Shown: in pieces, positions 1-12,000 of the stretch | Numbering within the stretch: the stretch's first letter is position 1 | Layout: each line of letters begins with the position of its first letter | Assembly: GCA_905221605.1 (NCBI GenBank) | Contig: CAJNDS010002516.1 | Location: 250,001-314,000, forward strand | Length of the DNA: 64,000 nt | From: Symbiodinium natans | Lineage: Eukaryota > Sar > Dinophyceae > Suessiales > Symbiodiniaceae | Reading direction: 5' to 3' | Program-made: the position numbers and the translations under genes | The notes under the pieces: generated by a model | Database searches by the model: none | What the model was told of the DNA's origin: nothing | What the model saw: only the letters and a program-made list of their open reading frames with translations

Positions 1-603
1 CAGCGATCTCTCGACTTGCCAGGCTCCGAGAGCCTCGTCCCAGCCGCAGAGGCGCAGCTCATCTCCACAAGATGTCCTGGAGCAAAACGCCTCCAAGATG
101 CAAGGCGATGCCATCGGAAAGCGATTACGAGTCTTCAGGTATAAAGTAGCAGTGTTTTCTTGCTGTAGGAGTGGCACACGCACGCTTCTGAACATGCACA
201 GCTCCTGTCATGGAATCTCGACGGGAAGTATGAGCAAGTACCGACATGATTTCTCTCTGAAGAGGCCATCTCGTTTTAAACCAGCTTTCAGCCTGTCAGC
301 ATGCCAGCACGCTGTCAGATTTAATGTTTGTGCAGACAGCAGAGATGTGAAATGTCAATGGAACACATGCACACATGCACCCATGCCGAGAGAATGCAAC
401 AGCGGCACAAGATTTTGTTGCATGCTGGACACACTTTGATGCACGAGGATAGTATAAAGAATACTGTACTCGGCCAGCATTCGGATGATACCCACGCACT
501 CCCCACACTTCTGAAGATGGGGCTGTGAGACATCGTGGTGACCATCCGGAGAAAACCTGGGGGCACTCGCAACCTCAACCGCCTCAAACCGCCTTAAACC
601 GCT
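1..603. other. No recognisable gene (3' flank of the kinase gene)
   Basis: Only short overlapping open frames on both strands, none with a recognisable motif. This is the downstream flank of the minus-strand kinase gene that ends at 604. No promoter, RNA gene or repeat was seen. Confidence 0.6.
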
Positions 604-3121
604 TTAGCCCTCAGCCGCAGAGATGAGTGCGCCCAAAGACCGGGCAGGTGCTGCTTTGCCATAGATCGAGGAGTGCGTTGGAGACTGGGGTTCCAGGATC
701 GCCGTGGAGTGGAGCGTGTCCATGAACTCGCTGAAGGAGACCGTGCCATTGCCTTAGTCTCATGAGCACCGGATGACTTCATCGTTGAGTAGCTGAACTG
801 CTCACACCCAGCATCGCTTAAGACTTCTGAAAACTTGGAGAGCTCATGAAAGCACATCCAAGCAGCTATCCTTATCCATGGACTCGAAGATCTTTGCAGT
901 GCTCTCAATGCTCTGGCCTTCCATCACTTTGCTTAGCTCATCGCCCTGAAGCACCTGCTTGAGCTCAGACACCGTAATCGAGCCACTGCCATCCTTATCG
1001 AAGGCTTTGAAAGCGCGCCAACACAGCTCCTCATCCTTCTGCAGCTGCTGGTCCATGGCGGCGGCAATGAACTGCGTGTACTCAAGCCTGTTGACTTGGT
1101 GAGGAAGGGAGGCGAAGCTCATGAGATTAATGAGATTGCCTCTTACTAGAAAGAAGTTTCTGTTTAAGATGTACGGGAAGGTGTGAGTCGAGGAGCTTCC
1201 CCTGGGGGTTAGCAAGTCCCTTGAACAGCTCTGTGAGCTTCGTGCCCGACTGCTCTACATGCGGTTTGAGACCTTCCTCTATCTCCGCTAAGCTCAGGAA
1301 GCCATCTCCGTTCTTGTCCATTTTGGTGAACGTCTGCCGCAGTTCATGCCGCTCGTCCGCAGTAAGGTGATATGCAACCGCTATAAGCGCAGCCTTCTTG
1401 AAGCGGTTCGCCATGCTGAACGCCTTCAAATTCACCAGCACGTCTTCATCAAAGACGCAGCAGTCAGAAGCTGCAGCCCCCGCCCCCGATTTGAACCAGC
1501 CATGCGCCATGGCGTCCAGAGCCGTGATCCGCTTCTCGGTGTTCATCTCTAAACATTGGCCTATTAGGTCTTTAGCCAAGGCAGATACCTTATCCCAAAT
1601 CGGCCCATCAAAGCTGTACTGGCCACGCTTCACCTTCCTCAAGATGTCAATATCTGTCCTGCCGACGAAAGGTAGGCGGCCGCAGTGCAAGGCATACATG
1701 ATCACACCGCTGCTCCAAATGTCCACCCCCTTTCCATACGTGTGCCCCAACATCTCTGGAGCCACGTAGTACGGGGTACCCACTGCTGTGCTGAGGGTCT
1801 GGTCGTCTCTGCAGTAAGTGGCCAGTCCGAAGTCAATGAGCTTCAGCGGTGTCTGGTCAACCTCCCGAGTCTTCGACATCAGGACGAAGTTCTCAGGCTT
1901 GAGGTCCTCGGCTGCAACGTCTCTTTGGCCCGATGTGTACAGTTGGTGTTAGTTTGCTGTTGATTTGCTGCTGACTTGCCGTTGATTTGCTGCATGTTGG
2001 TCAAGTGCTGTTGCTTTTGCTTGTGCTGCTACTGACAGTTGTCAAATCCTCCTCCAGATGACTCCAACGTCCATGTGTGGTAACCTAGACCATGCCCAAC
2101 CTTTTGGTCCGGCAACAATCCGACTCAACGGGTGCAGGCGGCTCTGTGCACCACCCCGCGCGAATGACAGTACGCGATGGACGAGAAGATCTGCCTAGGC
2201 TGTTTCAAGATGCAGCTATGCAGCATCTGCTAGTCTGACGAGCCTTTTGTCTGGGTTTCGAGACGCGACAGGCCAACGCAGCATAACGCAGCCAACGTGC
2301 TTCATAATCTTTCGTGCCACTGGCTCCGTCAAGAAATTTCCATCTGCCAGCCGATCGAAGAGCTCGCCGCCCTCACAAAGCTCCATGACCAAATACAGGT
2401 TACAGTGGTCTTCATAAACCCCATAAAGCCTCACGATGTTGGGATGGTCCATGCTCTGCATGAGCTGGAGTTCCTGTTTCACCTCCTCCATGTGTGTCAC
2501 TCGTGACTTCAAGACGACCTTCACTGCGCGCGAGGCCCCCGTCTCCTTGTCGCAGGCCTTGAAGACACGCCCAAAGCCGCCTTCACCAAGCAAGTCTGTG
2601 TCCAGATCAAACCGGTCCTCGATGTTCTTCTTGAACTTGTCCGAGGAGTTGTACACCAAGCGCTGTCGGATGTCCAGGTGCGACTTGGCTCTGTGACCCC
2701 TGGGCACAGGCAGTACTTTGCTGTCCTTGCCCTCTTCATCATCAAACTTCACCCGCGGCTCTTTTGCGACCTGTAAATCCGGGTCTCCATATCTGAAGCA
2801 AAGCTTCGAGCCGTCGGGAACATCAGGCCAGGATCGGTTGTCGGGCAGCGACTCCCACTCAACTGCACCGTCCCGTCCTAAGAACTCTGCAAAGTTGCAT
2901 GGCGTGTCCTGGCACAGAAACCATGCCATCCGATAAGCTGCGGACTCGTGCAGATGAGTGTCGCTTGATGATGAGCTTGAACTCTGCTCCAACCACCTTC
3001 TGGGCCACTTCCGCCGTCCACCTCTCAAAAGTCTGTCGGGAAAAACGGAATGTTGGATCGCACAGCACTTGCACAGACTTGGCATTCCCAACCTGGGCCA
3101 AAGCTTCGGACCCGTCTTCAA
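604..3121 (-). CDS. Calcium-dependent protein kinase (CDPK), five exons
   Basis: Ser/Thr kinase fused to a calmodulin-like EF-hand regulatory region, directly activated by calcium. Proposed exons in transcription order: 3121(or upstream)-2297, 2190-2143, 1906-1197, 1087-867 and 752-604; all joins keep frame. Visible landmarks: glycine loop GEGGFGRV, the AVKVV lysine, the hinge region LVMELCEGGELFDRL, the 48-nt exon carrying YCHSRGVVHR, then DLKPEN, DFG, and the activation-segment end GTPYYVAPEM. Four EF hands follow: DKNGDGFLSLAEIEEGL, a degenerate one around ANPQGKLEYTQF that spans a splice join, DKDGSGSITVSEL, and DKDSNGTVSFSEF that spans another. The stop is TAA at 604-606. Intron 1 uses GT; introns 2-4 use GC. 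The N-terminus is unresolved: the frame opens with TTG at 3121 and a more upstream exon may exist. HRD, DFG and APE are all present, so it should be catalytically active. Confidence 0.93.
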
Positions 3122-5032
3122 CTCCAGTGCCTTGCTCGCCTCCCAGTCCCCAAGATGAGGATTGGAGCCACAAAGGCAAACCTGGGAACGAGATTCGAGT
3201 CAGAATGGGCTCCTACTTGCGCCTGGTCCTGCCCATGACACAGCTCATGAAGGCCTACAGTGCACTCGCTACTCCTTCTGCTGAGTTCACTCATCAGATG
3301 GCAGGCCACCGTCAAGCAAAGCGATGTCGCTATTTGGCGCTGTTGGGGCGCTTACACACTCTCGTGAGGTATCTCAAGGTCGTGGCATCACGTGCATTGC
3401 ACTCATCGAACTCATCAAACAACACAAGCCGTGCCTGATCACCATCGTGGGTGAAGGAGCACTCGGCCTCGACCCTTACGACCATGGCAGGCTACAGCAG
3501 CCCCCAGCCCCTCTGGCGTAGTAGCGCGCTGTATTGCGCAGCTGTAGGCTGGATGGGTTTGGGTTGAATGGAAGGGCCGGTCCTTTTACGTCGTATCGCT
3601 GGAAGCCTGAGCTACTCATGGACACCACAATACACCACAGAGGAACTTTCACGGATCCCTGCGTACTAGTTCGGTGTGAAGTTGCCGGTTGCGAACTGTT
3701 GCTGAGCAGCAGGTGGGCCACGTGAAGAGTTCGAAGTGAGCGTGGAGAGAGTTGCGTCAAAATCGGCTGAGCAGCACAAGTCGAGCTGCCCGGGAGCTGC
3801 ATTGGCCGCTCCACTTTTTGACATAATCAATGCTTAAGGCAAGCTTGATGTCACCACTCCTGGGAAACAGCCCACACCACAGAGCCATCCAAGGTCAAAC
3901 AGACCCAGAGGATGCCAGAGGATGCAACAGACATCGACAGACGATGCCCCAACTTCACTTGCGATGAGCACGCTCAGTTGTCACCCATGAGGCCATCGAC
4001 GAAAATCACCTGACGCGAACTGTGACGTGTCGCACCGAGGGATGAGTAGCTTCTGAGATGCCTCTGCAACCCTGTCTCATCCTGTCTCAGATTCAGGATG
4101 TTCAAGGGAAGGCCTGATCGCCCACGACCTCGCACTTGGCTTTCTTGTTGCCGATGCGGATCTGCAAAGTCAAGGCTGGCTAGGGTAAGCTGACAGGATT
4201 GCATGCAGGACTCCCCTTTACATTGCTGCAAACTCCGCGCTCGCCTCAACGTCCAGGTCAGTGTCACTGCCGTCCTTCGACGCCTGCCCAAGTCGCATTT
4301 CTACTACAGCCTGCAGCTTGCCCTCATCAAGACTAAGTTTGAACCTACACTGACATTCCCAGTCTACAATCCTTGGCGTCTAGCACAGCCAAACACACTC
4401 GGCCTTCAACGTGAAGACGCGATTCGTTGCAGGACTGATCCTGGACAGAGGGTGGATTCGTCTCCTGTGTGAAGCAAGTACCCAAGGACACAAGCACAAC
4501 TCGCACTTTGTAGCCCGGTACATCCAAGTGCGGAGGCACAGAGGCCACGTTACAAGGACAACCAGACTTGATGTGGGCCAAACACCGCAGTGCGCATTCA
4601 AAGGCTGTATGAGCATTATTGAACATGCAAAAATCCACTCGCACGAGGTCCGGACGTACCCTCAGCCAGCGCGCTGCGGAAGAGCCGCGACTGCAGGGGA
4701 GTGGATGTGGGTGTGCATGTATGCACTACACGTATACATGCTGGGCAGACGCCGACAAACATGAGCCACTCTTGCAAATACCTGAGACGGAGTCTGAGAC
4801 AGTGACAGCAGCGTGGCTGTGACCCGGCTCGAAAATCTTCACTTGCACGGGTTCGTCGGTACAGTTTGCTACCTCCCATGCAGGTCTGGGGGGTCTAGGC
4901 AGCGCGGATCAAGGCTATTCCAGACAATCATGCGGGCTTGTCATCATTTAGTCAAAGTTCCTTCTGAATCTAGCGTCGGAAAACACTCTTGATCTTGTAC
5001 CTAACGCATCCCGAAGTTCAACTTGACTTGCT
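3122..5032. other. Intergenic, nothing recognised
   Basis: Short open frames on both strands without recognisable motifs or convincing splice-bounded exons. The upstream exon and promoter of the kinase gene should lie at the low-coordinate end, but no dinoflagellate promoter consensus could be identified by eye. Confidence 0.5.
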
Positions 5033-5268
5033 TTACTCCGCGGGTTGCAGAGGACTGTCCCGCGCCTCCAACGTCGTAGTTGGTTCATCCACAGGCTTTT
5101 GTGGCTCACCCGGGTCGTTGCTTGCTATGTCGGTAGCTGCGACCTCTCCCCCAAGCTTGGGCTGAATGAGGTCCTGCAACTGCATACGAACAGCAAGCAT
5201 GAGAAAATGGCTCCCGCAGTGTCGTCCTCATCCTCACACTTGCCATCCGAAGTGTATCGGCCATCACC
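5033..5268 (-). CDS. Candidate terminal exons of an unidentified gene
   Basis: Minus-strand stretch with two splice-bounded coding-like pieces. The last one (5179-5033) opens directly after a TGCAG acceptor, starts LQDLIQPKLGGEVAATDIAS and runs 48 codons to TAA. The preceding one opens at 5268 after a TTCCAG acceptor and begins GDGRYTSDGKCEDEDD. The acidic, proline- and threonine-rich tail looks like a disordered C-terminus. No family was recognised. The donor of the first piece is unsettled; GC after GGA would keep frame. The call rests on clean acceptors and open frame only. Confidence 0.3.
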
Positions 5269-5616
5269 CTGGAAACGTGCGTCAACCCAAAACAACCCAA
5301 GATGCAGATGGCTATGATACTATGGGTTCTTCATGGTGCTTCGTCAGAAAGCTTCAAAAGGCGCCTCTCGGTCACCCACGCGAAGTCCACAATCGACACT
5401 GATGAAGCTAAACACTCCACCTTCTCGAAACGCACAGTCCCCGACCTCAGTTCAGAAAAAACAAGCTTTGAAATGTTGCTTTGGGCCTCGCTCCTGCCAG
5501 CGTTACGAAGCGTTTCTTCTGCGGAATGACGAAAATGCTAAAGCAGGAGGCGATCACGGCCCGGAGGACTGCCCCGGAAAACTGCTCCGGAGGACTGGCC
5601 ACGTTTCGAACGCGGC

Positions 5617-5931
5617 ATGTGCGAGCGCAATTTGTCTGCCAACGAACGATGGATAACTCTCAACTTCCTGCTGTTTCCTGGAACCACATTTTGGAAGGAC
5701 CAGCTAGAATTTGAAAGAAATCTGAGGCCTACTCAGGGGATCCCAAATGCTTGGAGAAGGTTTGTAGAGGCACTTGGCGCAAAGGCCAAACCACACCTGA
5801 CGATGCCAGCAACTAAGGTCCGGGTATTGAGCTCGAGCATCAGTGACCATCTTTTTCGCGAGCTGGCGCTATTGGCAGTTGCCCTCGTGGAACCCCGTGA
5901 CGACCCTCAGCGCGCCCTGGAGAGTCTGTAG
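5617..5931 (+). CDS. Candidate 3' exon, unidentified protein
   Basis: Plus-strand open frame whose second half has a natural composition, with amphipathic helix-like sequence such as ISDHLFRELALLAVALVEP, ending at TAG 5929-5931. The first codons may be intronic. No domain was recognised and no upstream plus-strand exon was identified. It faces the minus-strand candidate at 5.0-5.3 kb, so at most one of the neighbouring frames may be real. Confidence 0.28.
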   Translation: MCERNLSANERWITLNFLLFPGTTFWKDQLEFERNLRPTQGIPNAWRRFVEALGAKAKPHLTMPATKVRVLSSSISDHLFRELALLAVALVEPRDDPQRALESL

Positions 5932-6503
5932 CGGCCCGCCCAAGTCTCGGGAGCAGGGGCAACACTTCGGGTTCTCGATCCAAACTTCGCCACATCCACA
6001 CACCAAAATGTCAGAGTATGAAACAATTCGGAAGCAACAACTGACTTGCGTCTCGGCACCACTTCAGACACTCATGGAATGATCAGAGAGTCTGCATGCT
6101 CCGACATGTACTGCACAGCCAATCACATGTCTGATTGAGCTCTGCGCCTTGGTGTCGCCATATGCAAAGTGTCCTTTCCTAAGTCATCGAGCTAACAGGC
6201 TCAAAGATGCGACATCTGAAGTGACGCCCGAAGGCCCACGTATGGTGGCCTGAAGGCCCCTGCCAGCCCCAGTTCGTGTCTGGCTTTGGCGGGAGAGGCA
6301 CCACCTCACTTCAGGCAGCCCGAAGCCAGCCCTTGCAATGTCGTTGAAACCCCTACCCCCCTTCCCCTTCTCCCGCGAGCAGGCTGGGTGGCTTGGCTCG
6401 GGCAGGAAGGCCTAACAAGCCTGAAATGGTAGAGCCAGTCAGAGGCAGTAACCTCCCCAGCATCCCTTGTCCAGGTTTCCTTGTTTCCCAAACCCCAAAA
6501 CCC

Positions 6504-6632
6504 TCAAAACATAGAACCGCGTCGCCAGGGTGTGCCGATACGTGCTGATGCTGAGATGCCGGCGGCGAGCCTTTGAGGTGCTATGACCAGAGCACTGTCG
6601 TCCTTCTTGGAGTAGCTGCCAAGCGTGAAGGC
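6504..6632 (-). CDS. Candidate terminal exon, unidentified protein
   Basis: Opens immediately after the acceptor TTTTGCAG (6633-6640) and reads 42 codons, starting AFTLGSYSKKDDSALVIAPQ, to TGA at 6504-6506 (phase 0). A second coding-like stretch about 200 bp upstream on the same strand (around 6700-6790, containing DRATLEAIGRRHW) could be the preceding exon. Function unknown. Confidence 0.3.
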   Translation of the reverse strand, partial: AFTLGSYSKKDDSALVIAPQRLAAGISASARIGTPWRRGSMF

Positions 6633-6958
6633 CTGCAAAAGTCAGTGCGTTTCCGGCTCTGCATTCGCTGCTAGCGAATGCATCTTTGTTGTGCGAAAAT
6701 GGCCTTCTTCATGACGTTGCCCAAGGGGTGGTGGTCCAGTGCCTGCGTCCAATCGCCTCCAGAGTCGCCCTGTCCACTGATGTGGCTTACAAGCCTCGGC
6801 CTGGCACGGGTGGCACGGGAGGCACGGGTGGCTCACAGGTGGTCGGGAGCATGGGGTATGGCACCACCGCGACCACGATGGCCAGCTGTGTTTGACGTGA
6901 CCATTGCCACACTCGTGACTCTGAATGTGGCTCAAAGGGGTGGATTTTGAGGCCCCTG

Positions 6959-6964
6959 TTTTTT

Positions 6965-6995
<31 letters not shown>

Positions 6996-6996
6996 G
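6959..6996. repeat. Adjacent homopolymers T16 then G22
   Basis: A run of about 16 T is followed without a break by about 22 G. Similar G runs occur at 8584-8600 and 21466-21481. Lengths of such runs are unreliable in assemblies. Confidence 0.9.
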
Positions 6997-7084
6997 TTCT
7001 GTGGGTAGGGGCGCTTTAGGGCACTGCGCAGCACACTTTCGGCTTCTGGACTTAGGGCCCAAGGCCTGCGGAGGTATAGGTAAG

Positions 7085-7134
7085 TTTTAGAGTTTAGAGT
7101 TTAAGGCTTAGGATTTGGGGTTTAGGGTTTAGGG
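7085..7134 (+). repeat. Degenerate interstitial TTTAGGG tract
   Basis: Six to seven degenerate copies of the plant/dinoflagellate-type telomere word, ending in two exact TTTAGGG units. Too short and diverged to be a chromosome end. Confidence 0.6.
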
Positions 7135-7639
7135 AGCCAAAAAAAAAAAGGACCACAAAAAATGGGCCCACGCTACGTACTCGCTGATGCATCTTGGCAC
7201 GTTGATGCCGACGTAGCATTGGTGCGATTCCAATCATTTTCCTTCTACCGGAAGAACTGGCTTGGTAATTCAAAAAGTGCTGCTGAATCCACAGCATCAA
7301 TGAAACCATACGATGAGTCCCCAAGTCGGGCCGGATCCGCTTGACCAGAATTCGCCTCACTGAGGCATTGTGCACGAGTACCTGGCAAGGGTATGAAGTT
7401 TGTGCCTGTAAAATGTTTCCCGGCTCTTATTTGCTATGCCACATGAAAAATCATGAAAAGCAATGACAAATCCTTAAGTAGACTTAGACGCTCGAATTTC
7501 ACTTGCTGCTCGCATAGTTCCCATCTTCTTTCACCCCTGCATCCTCCGAAGCGCTTCGAAACATGTGGCTTCAACTTCACTCGCCAGCATGTAACCAAAG
7601 CAGCAACCCCTAAATACCCTGAACTCCACATTCAACGAT

Positions 7640-7754
7640 CTTGCAGATCCAAAGCCGGCAAGCAGGACGCATCCTCGCTTGCGCTCGGACGGCAGAGCCT
7701 TCCACTCGGCCAGCTTGGCCTTTGCCTCTTCAGCTTCTACAGGCATGTGTTGCA
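7640..7754 (-). CDS. Candidate internal exon, unidentified protein
   Basis: After a CTGCAG acceptor at 7755-7760 the minus strand reads a charged helical stretch, VEAEEAKAKLAEWKALPSER, followed by GCVLLAGFGSARS. Composition is protein-like and the acceptor is good. A second coding-like piece lies upstream around 7870-8000 (containing SGRQKRELCRWFEG) and could belong to the same gene. Family not recognised. Confidence 0.3.
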
Positions 7755-8746
7755 CTGCAGTCGGACATATACAGTACTGAATATACTGCACTGCAGGCTC
7801 CCACATAGATTCCAATGTCTCTTAAATAAGGCCACCTGTTCATGCTGCCGAGGGTATGAAGCTTAGTGTTGTCCGACGCGTACCCTCAAACCAGCGGCAA
7901 AGCTCCCGTTTTTGTCTGCCAGACAAAGTCGGGAATGAAACTCGCCAGCAAGCTGACACGATAAACAGATTGCCTTGCAGATGCGGCCTTTTGGCTTCAG
8001 CACCGTGCGTGCACCCCAGCAGGGGCACAGCGCAACGTTCAAAGCAATCGACTGCCGGGCGATTACACCATTCTAGATAAACTCGCCAGAAAGGACGAAG
8101 GTGACGGATACCATGCCTACCATTCCACGACTCTAACATCGGTACAGAAATACTTCTGCACAGGGCTAGATTGCAGCAAGTTGCCATGCTGTAAGCTGCA
8201 AGCCGCTGCATCATGCCGTCCATCCCTCCGGCCCAGTCTTAGAGTCTTAGAGAAACAGAACTACGCAGGTACAGTCGTCCACGTAGGCACCTGGCAGGGT
8301 TTGCACATCATGTCATTGGAGACAGGGACAGTGACAGGCCTTGCTGCACTGAGCCACCGCATCTAGCCCATGCCCAACCTAACTGTGGACACAGCCAACA
8401 GCAACAACGCCTCGTTGTTGCCAGACCCGTCGTGCTGAAGAGGTCACGGCCTCCGCAGCCTTCGAAACAGCCGCACAACGCAGGGGTCTCGACGCAACTG
8501 GGGGGAGGCAAAGTCTCGACCTGGTTTATCCCGGCTTATCCTGGGTTATCCTGGTTGCCCTTGCCACGTGCCACAGCGCTGTTGGGGGGGGGGGGGGGGG
8601 CGCCTTGGTCGCTTCTCGGCCTTCAATAAACTGGCGGCAGCAATGTAGTACCTGAAAGCAGCCAGTGGCTGACACAACTTGACTTATAGCTAACGACAGC
8701 GTCTTTGGAAATCAACGGCCTGACTGAACCGTCTGCCATGTCCCGC
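7755..8746. other. Mostly non-coding; one possible exon and a G17 run
   Basis: Apart from the weak minus-strand candidate at about 7870-8000 and the G homopolymer at 8584-8600, nothing recognisable was seen. Confidence 0.4.
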
Positions 8747-8933
8747 CTCTGCATCGGACAGCACATCGAAGACCCCATCCGAGCCAACAACAACGACAAC
8801 ATCTTCCTGGCGACAAAGAGACGGCGGGCTGGTGTCCTGAACTGAACACCTCACACACGTTCCTATCATGTTCGCAGTCCTGTGGGACGAGCATCATTTC
8901 ATGTGCCGTTGCCTCAGGCGAGAGCCCGCAAGC
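8747..8933 (-). CDS. PP2C-type protein phosphatase, two core exons
   Basis: Metal-dependent Ser/Thr phosphatase fragment. Exon 8933-8880 reads ACGLSPEATAHEMMLVPQ. A 73-bp intron with a GA donor and AG acceptor (8879-8807) follows. Exon 8806-8747 reads EDVVVVVGSDGVFDVLSDAE and ends before a GC donor. GSDGVFDVLSD matches the PP2C signature in which the Asp of SDG binds metal; the preceding acidic residue and beta strand are also typical. Lengths are exactly 18 and 20 codons in phase 0. The rest of the roughly 250-residue domain (including the DGHGG region) was not found in the adjacent sequence, so this is either a gene with distant exons or a decayed copy. Confidence 0.62.
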
Positions 8934-9027
8934 CTTGCCTCGGCACCGCTTGACAGGCTCCATAAATTGTCTTACACAGTGGCGTCAAGATCTCTAGCGG
9001 ATACCATCGCTCCAAAGAGCCCAACGC

Positions 9028-9049
9028 CTGGAGCCAAAATCTTCGGTTA
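9028..9049 (-). other. Possible spliced-leader relic
   Basis: Minus strand reads CCGAAGATTTTGGCTCCAG, resembling the dinoflagellate spliced leader whose 3' half is ATTTTGGCTCAAG. It sits about 95 bp upstream of the PP2C exons in the same orientation, with an ATG 20 nt after it. Relic leaders mark genes that passed through an mRNA stage. The match is imperfect and may be chance. Confidence 0.25.
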
Positions 9050-12000
9050 ATCCGAGGATCTCCGAGTTCCACCTCAGGACCCTTGCTTCTCATCCCTCAC
9101 AATGTCTCCCCCAGGCCCGGGCCCAAGGTGTCGCCCAGCCCACGGCTCATGGCCAGGCCGGGAGCCTGGCCTTTGAGCCTGTGCCAGAGCCTCGCCCAAG
9201 AAACGTATGCAAAGGTAAGATTCCAAGTTGAGAAGGATGGAGTGTGTGTCGGAATGGAAAAAATTGGATGCATCGCCATGCATCCCTTGAAGGGAGCTTC
9301 AGGTTCCGGTATTGGTTAGCTCTTGCTGTGTTGAGTCTTACTGCCACTGCTCGACACTCTGCCAGCTGGGAAATCCCATCTTGAACTCGCACATCTCGCA
9401 GCTCTGAACGATGGCAAAATGCCCAAAGAGGGCCAAACAAAGATGAAGCCTGGCCTAGGGGGCCCCAGCATGGATGGATCCACACCCGCCGGCCCTGGCA
9501 TCTTCTGCCTTAGGGTGTTGGATGCTGAAAGCACAACCGGACCGAGTAAGCACGGGAGGCTGCCCAAAATATTCTGAGAAGTGGCGCAAACAGCCAAACA
9601 GCCCCTTAAGCCGTCCTCACGGTTTGTATGTGGGGTGTGTGTGAGTTAGTGTGTGCGTGAATGAGTGAATGAGTGAGACTGTGTTGTGTGTGTGTGCACG
9701 TGTTCGCGCTCTGGAATATGAGCCCGCAGCACCCGACCACCAGCCGCTACCAGCCGAGCAGCCTGCAGGTCTCCAGCAAGGTTCCCAAAAACTAAGACAC
9801 ACAAGTCGATTGCACCATGGTTCGATGCTTTTCTCCAAAGAACATACACAGCCATCCTCGATTCAACCTGTCAAGAAAGCTTGGAATTTATAGAAGCACA
9901 CGCACGTACTCAGAATTGCGAAGCGAATGTTTCCTTCTCTAAACAACCCTTGCCAAATCGCTGAACAACAAGGTACTGTACCACCCAACATTGAAGAGAA
10001 CTGACCAACATAAAGTCATCCAGAATCCAGAACATCTAGAATCCCTGTTCTTTTCTACCACTATCTTAATTATACCAATACCAAACTACATCTCTTGTGC
10101 TGAGTGAGACTCTCATACCACATCTGATATTAGTGTTATAGCAAGAAGCCGGAAAGTGCTCAAAACCCAGCTCCGGGCCTCCGCGGCCTCTCCCGGCCGG
10201 TGGTCTTCCGTGAGCCGAACTGTGGTCCAGGTGGGCCTCGGAGACTTGCTTAGAGAATATTCGAGAAGATCACTCTCTGCATCTACTTTTTTGAACTCTG
10301 CAAACTCGGGCCTAAGACTCTAGGAGCTTGAAAGTGCTGCATTTGGCGTTTGATGGGCCAGCTTGGGTCTATGATGGCTACGGCTAAGATTCGGAAGAAA
10401 AGTTCATCCCAGTGAACACGACGAGTGCCCAAACTCATCATAAATCCCAACTCACATCCGATTGTGGTCCAACACGAAGCCATGGCGGACCAAAACCCGA
10501 GTTGCAAATGAGCATCCAATTCTTACACGCCTTTTGGCTTTCACTGCTTCAAACATTCAAACATTGCAACTCGCAAGCATGATGTGATGACACACAACTT
10601 CCCAGTGCAGCTCCTGCCCCATATCAATAGAAGTGATTTCCGAGGCCGCAACAGTGCTGAGACTGCATTCAAGATTAAAAACCACTCACTAACCCCCACA
10701 CATCCATGCGCTGTCTCTTCAAAGGGTTGTGCAACACTGCATCGAGCAAAGGGCGAGCCGGTGCCATTGACCAGTCGCACGCGGCCCAAGACCTGAAGAC
10801 GGACTCGACAGATTCACAGCCGAAAAGTGCTGAAAAGTGCTGTGAGCTTGTTCGAGAGCAGTCCCTGTCCATCCTGCGGAAAAACAGTGGGAAAGCTGCA
10901 GCAACCTCATGCATGACAGCCCCAAAAGAAGATGGCCCACCAGCGGGCGGCGATCAGCTGAAGAATCACGAGATTCACAGAGAACTAGCATGTGCCGATA
11001 GCGTCGCTTCAGCCTTCATAGGACTTGCTGCCCCTTGAACTGGTGAAAACGAAGAAGAGATGAAGGCAACATCACAGCGACGGGCACGCTGCCAGCAACA
11101 ACTTGCCACGCCATGTGAAATTGGGAACAGTTCAGACACTGCAATGACCAAAGATGCATGCGAAAACTGCTGTCTCAAACGCACACCCTGGAGCAAAGCA
11201 CTCAACTTCTTGGAGGAGGCGGGGGCGGGCGCGTTGCGTAGGAGAAGTCTTGCAGCTTGACGGACAGATCAAGGCTGAGGCGGCTCGGCAGTCTCCAAGG
11301 TGAGCCAAGGCCAGCCTATACTTGCGATCAAAAGCTGCAGAATCCAGGTTCCATCACGTTTCTTCCTTGTTTGTTCCTAAACATCGTCACAGACACCGAA
11401 ACTCGATCCCGCAGGCCTGCGCTCGGCATGGCCCAGGCCCTCAACCCTTATCACGGCGCCTCATTGGGCAAGAGAAATCAGATGATCATCTTCAACACAT
11501 GTGCTTGCATGGTCCGATTCTCTGCTTCCCAAGGCAAGGCACAAGTCGCGCCAGAGAGCTCTGCCTCCACTTCCGCCTGCGGGATTCCCCCAAGATCTCC
11601 AAACACAAAGAGCCCATTACAGACTGGTGTGGCGAGGCCATGCACCTTCTCGTGGATCAACAGGTCCGCGTCTACGGTCATGATGAGCTGACACCAGTAT
11701 GGCGGAAGACCATGCAAAATTCTTGAACCCACGGCCCCATTTTGAAGAATCTTCGTATTGAATGGTGAGTCATCTTGACATGTGGGGATGGCAAGGGAGG
11801 GGCACCAGTAGTTGTCTGACAAGTTCATGTTCTCTTGTAACGCACAGCGTGAAGCGCCCAACCTCTCTACAAGCCTGGGGTCAGGAGGCCTCGCAAACCC
11901 TCGAGAACATACAGCTAAGCGCAGGATCACACAACATGCTAACATGCTTGACACGAGAATACTCTTGGCTTGATAAACATGCATCCGACGCCCTCGATGG

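Noticed and set aside
5340-5410. BRCT-like stretch on the minus strand (VSIVDFAWVTERR)
   Set aside because: Too short, no supporting neighbouring motif, and it overlaps equally plausible plus-strand sequence.
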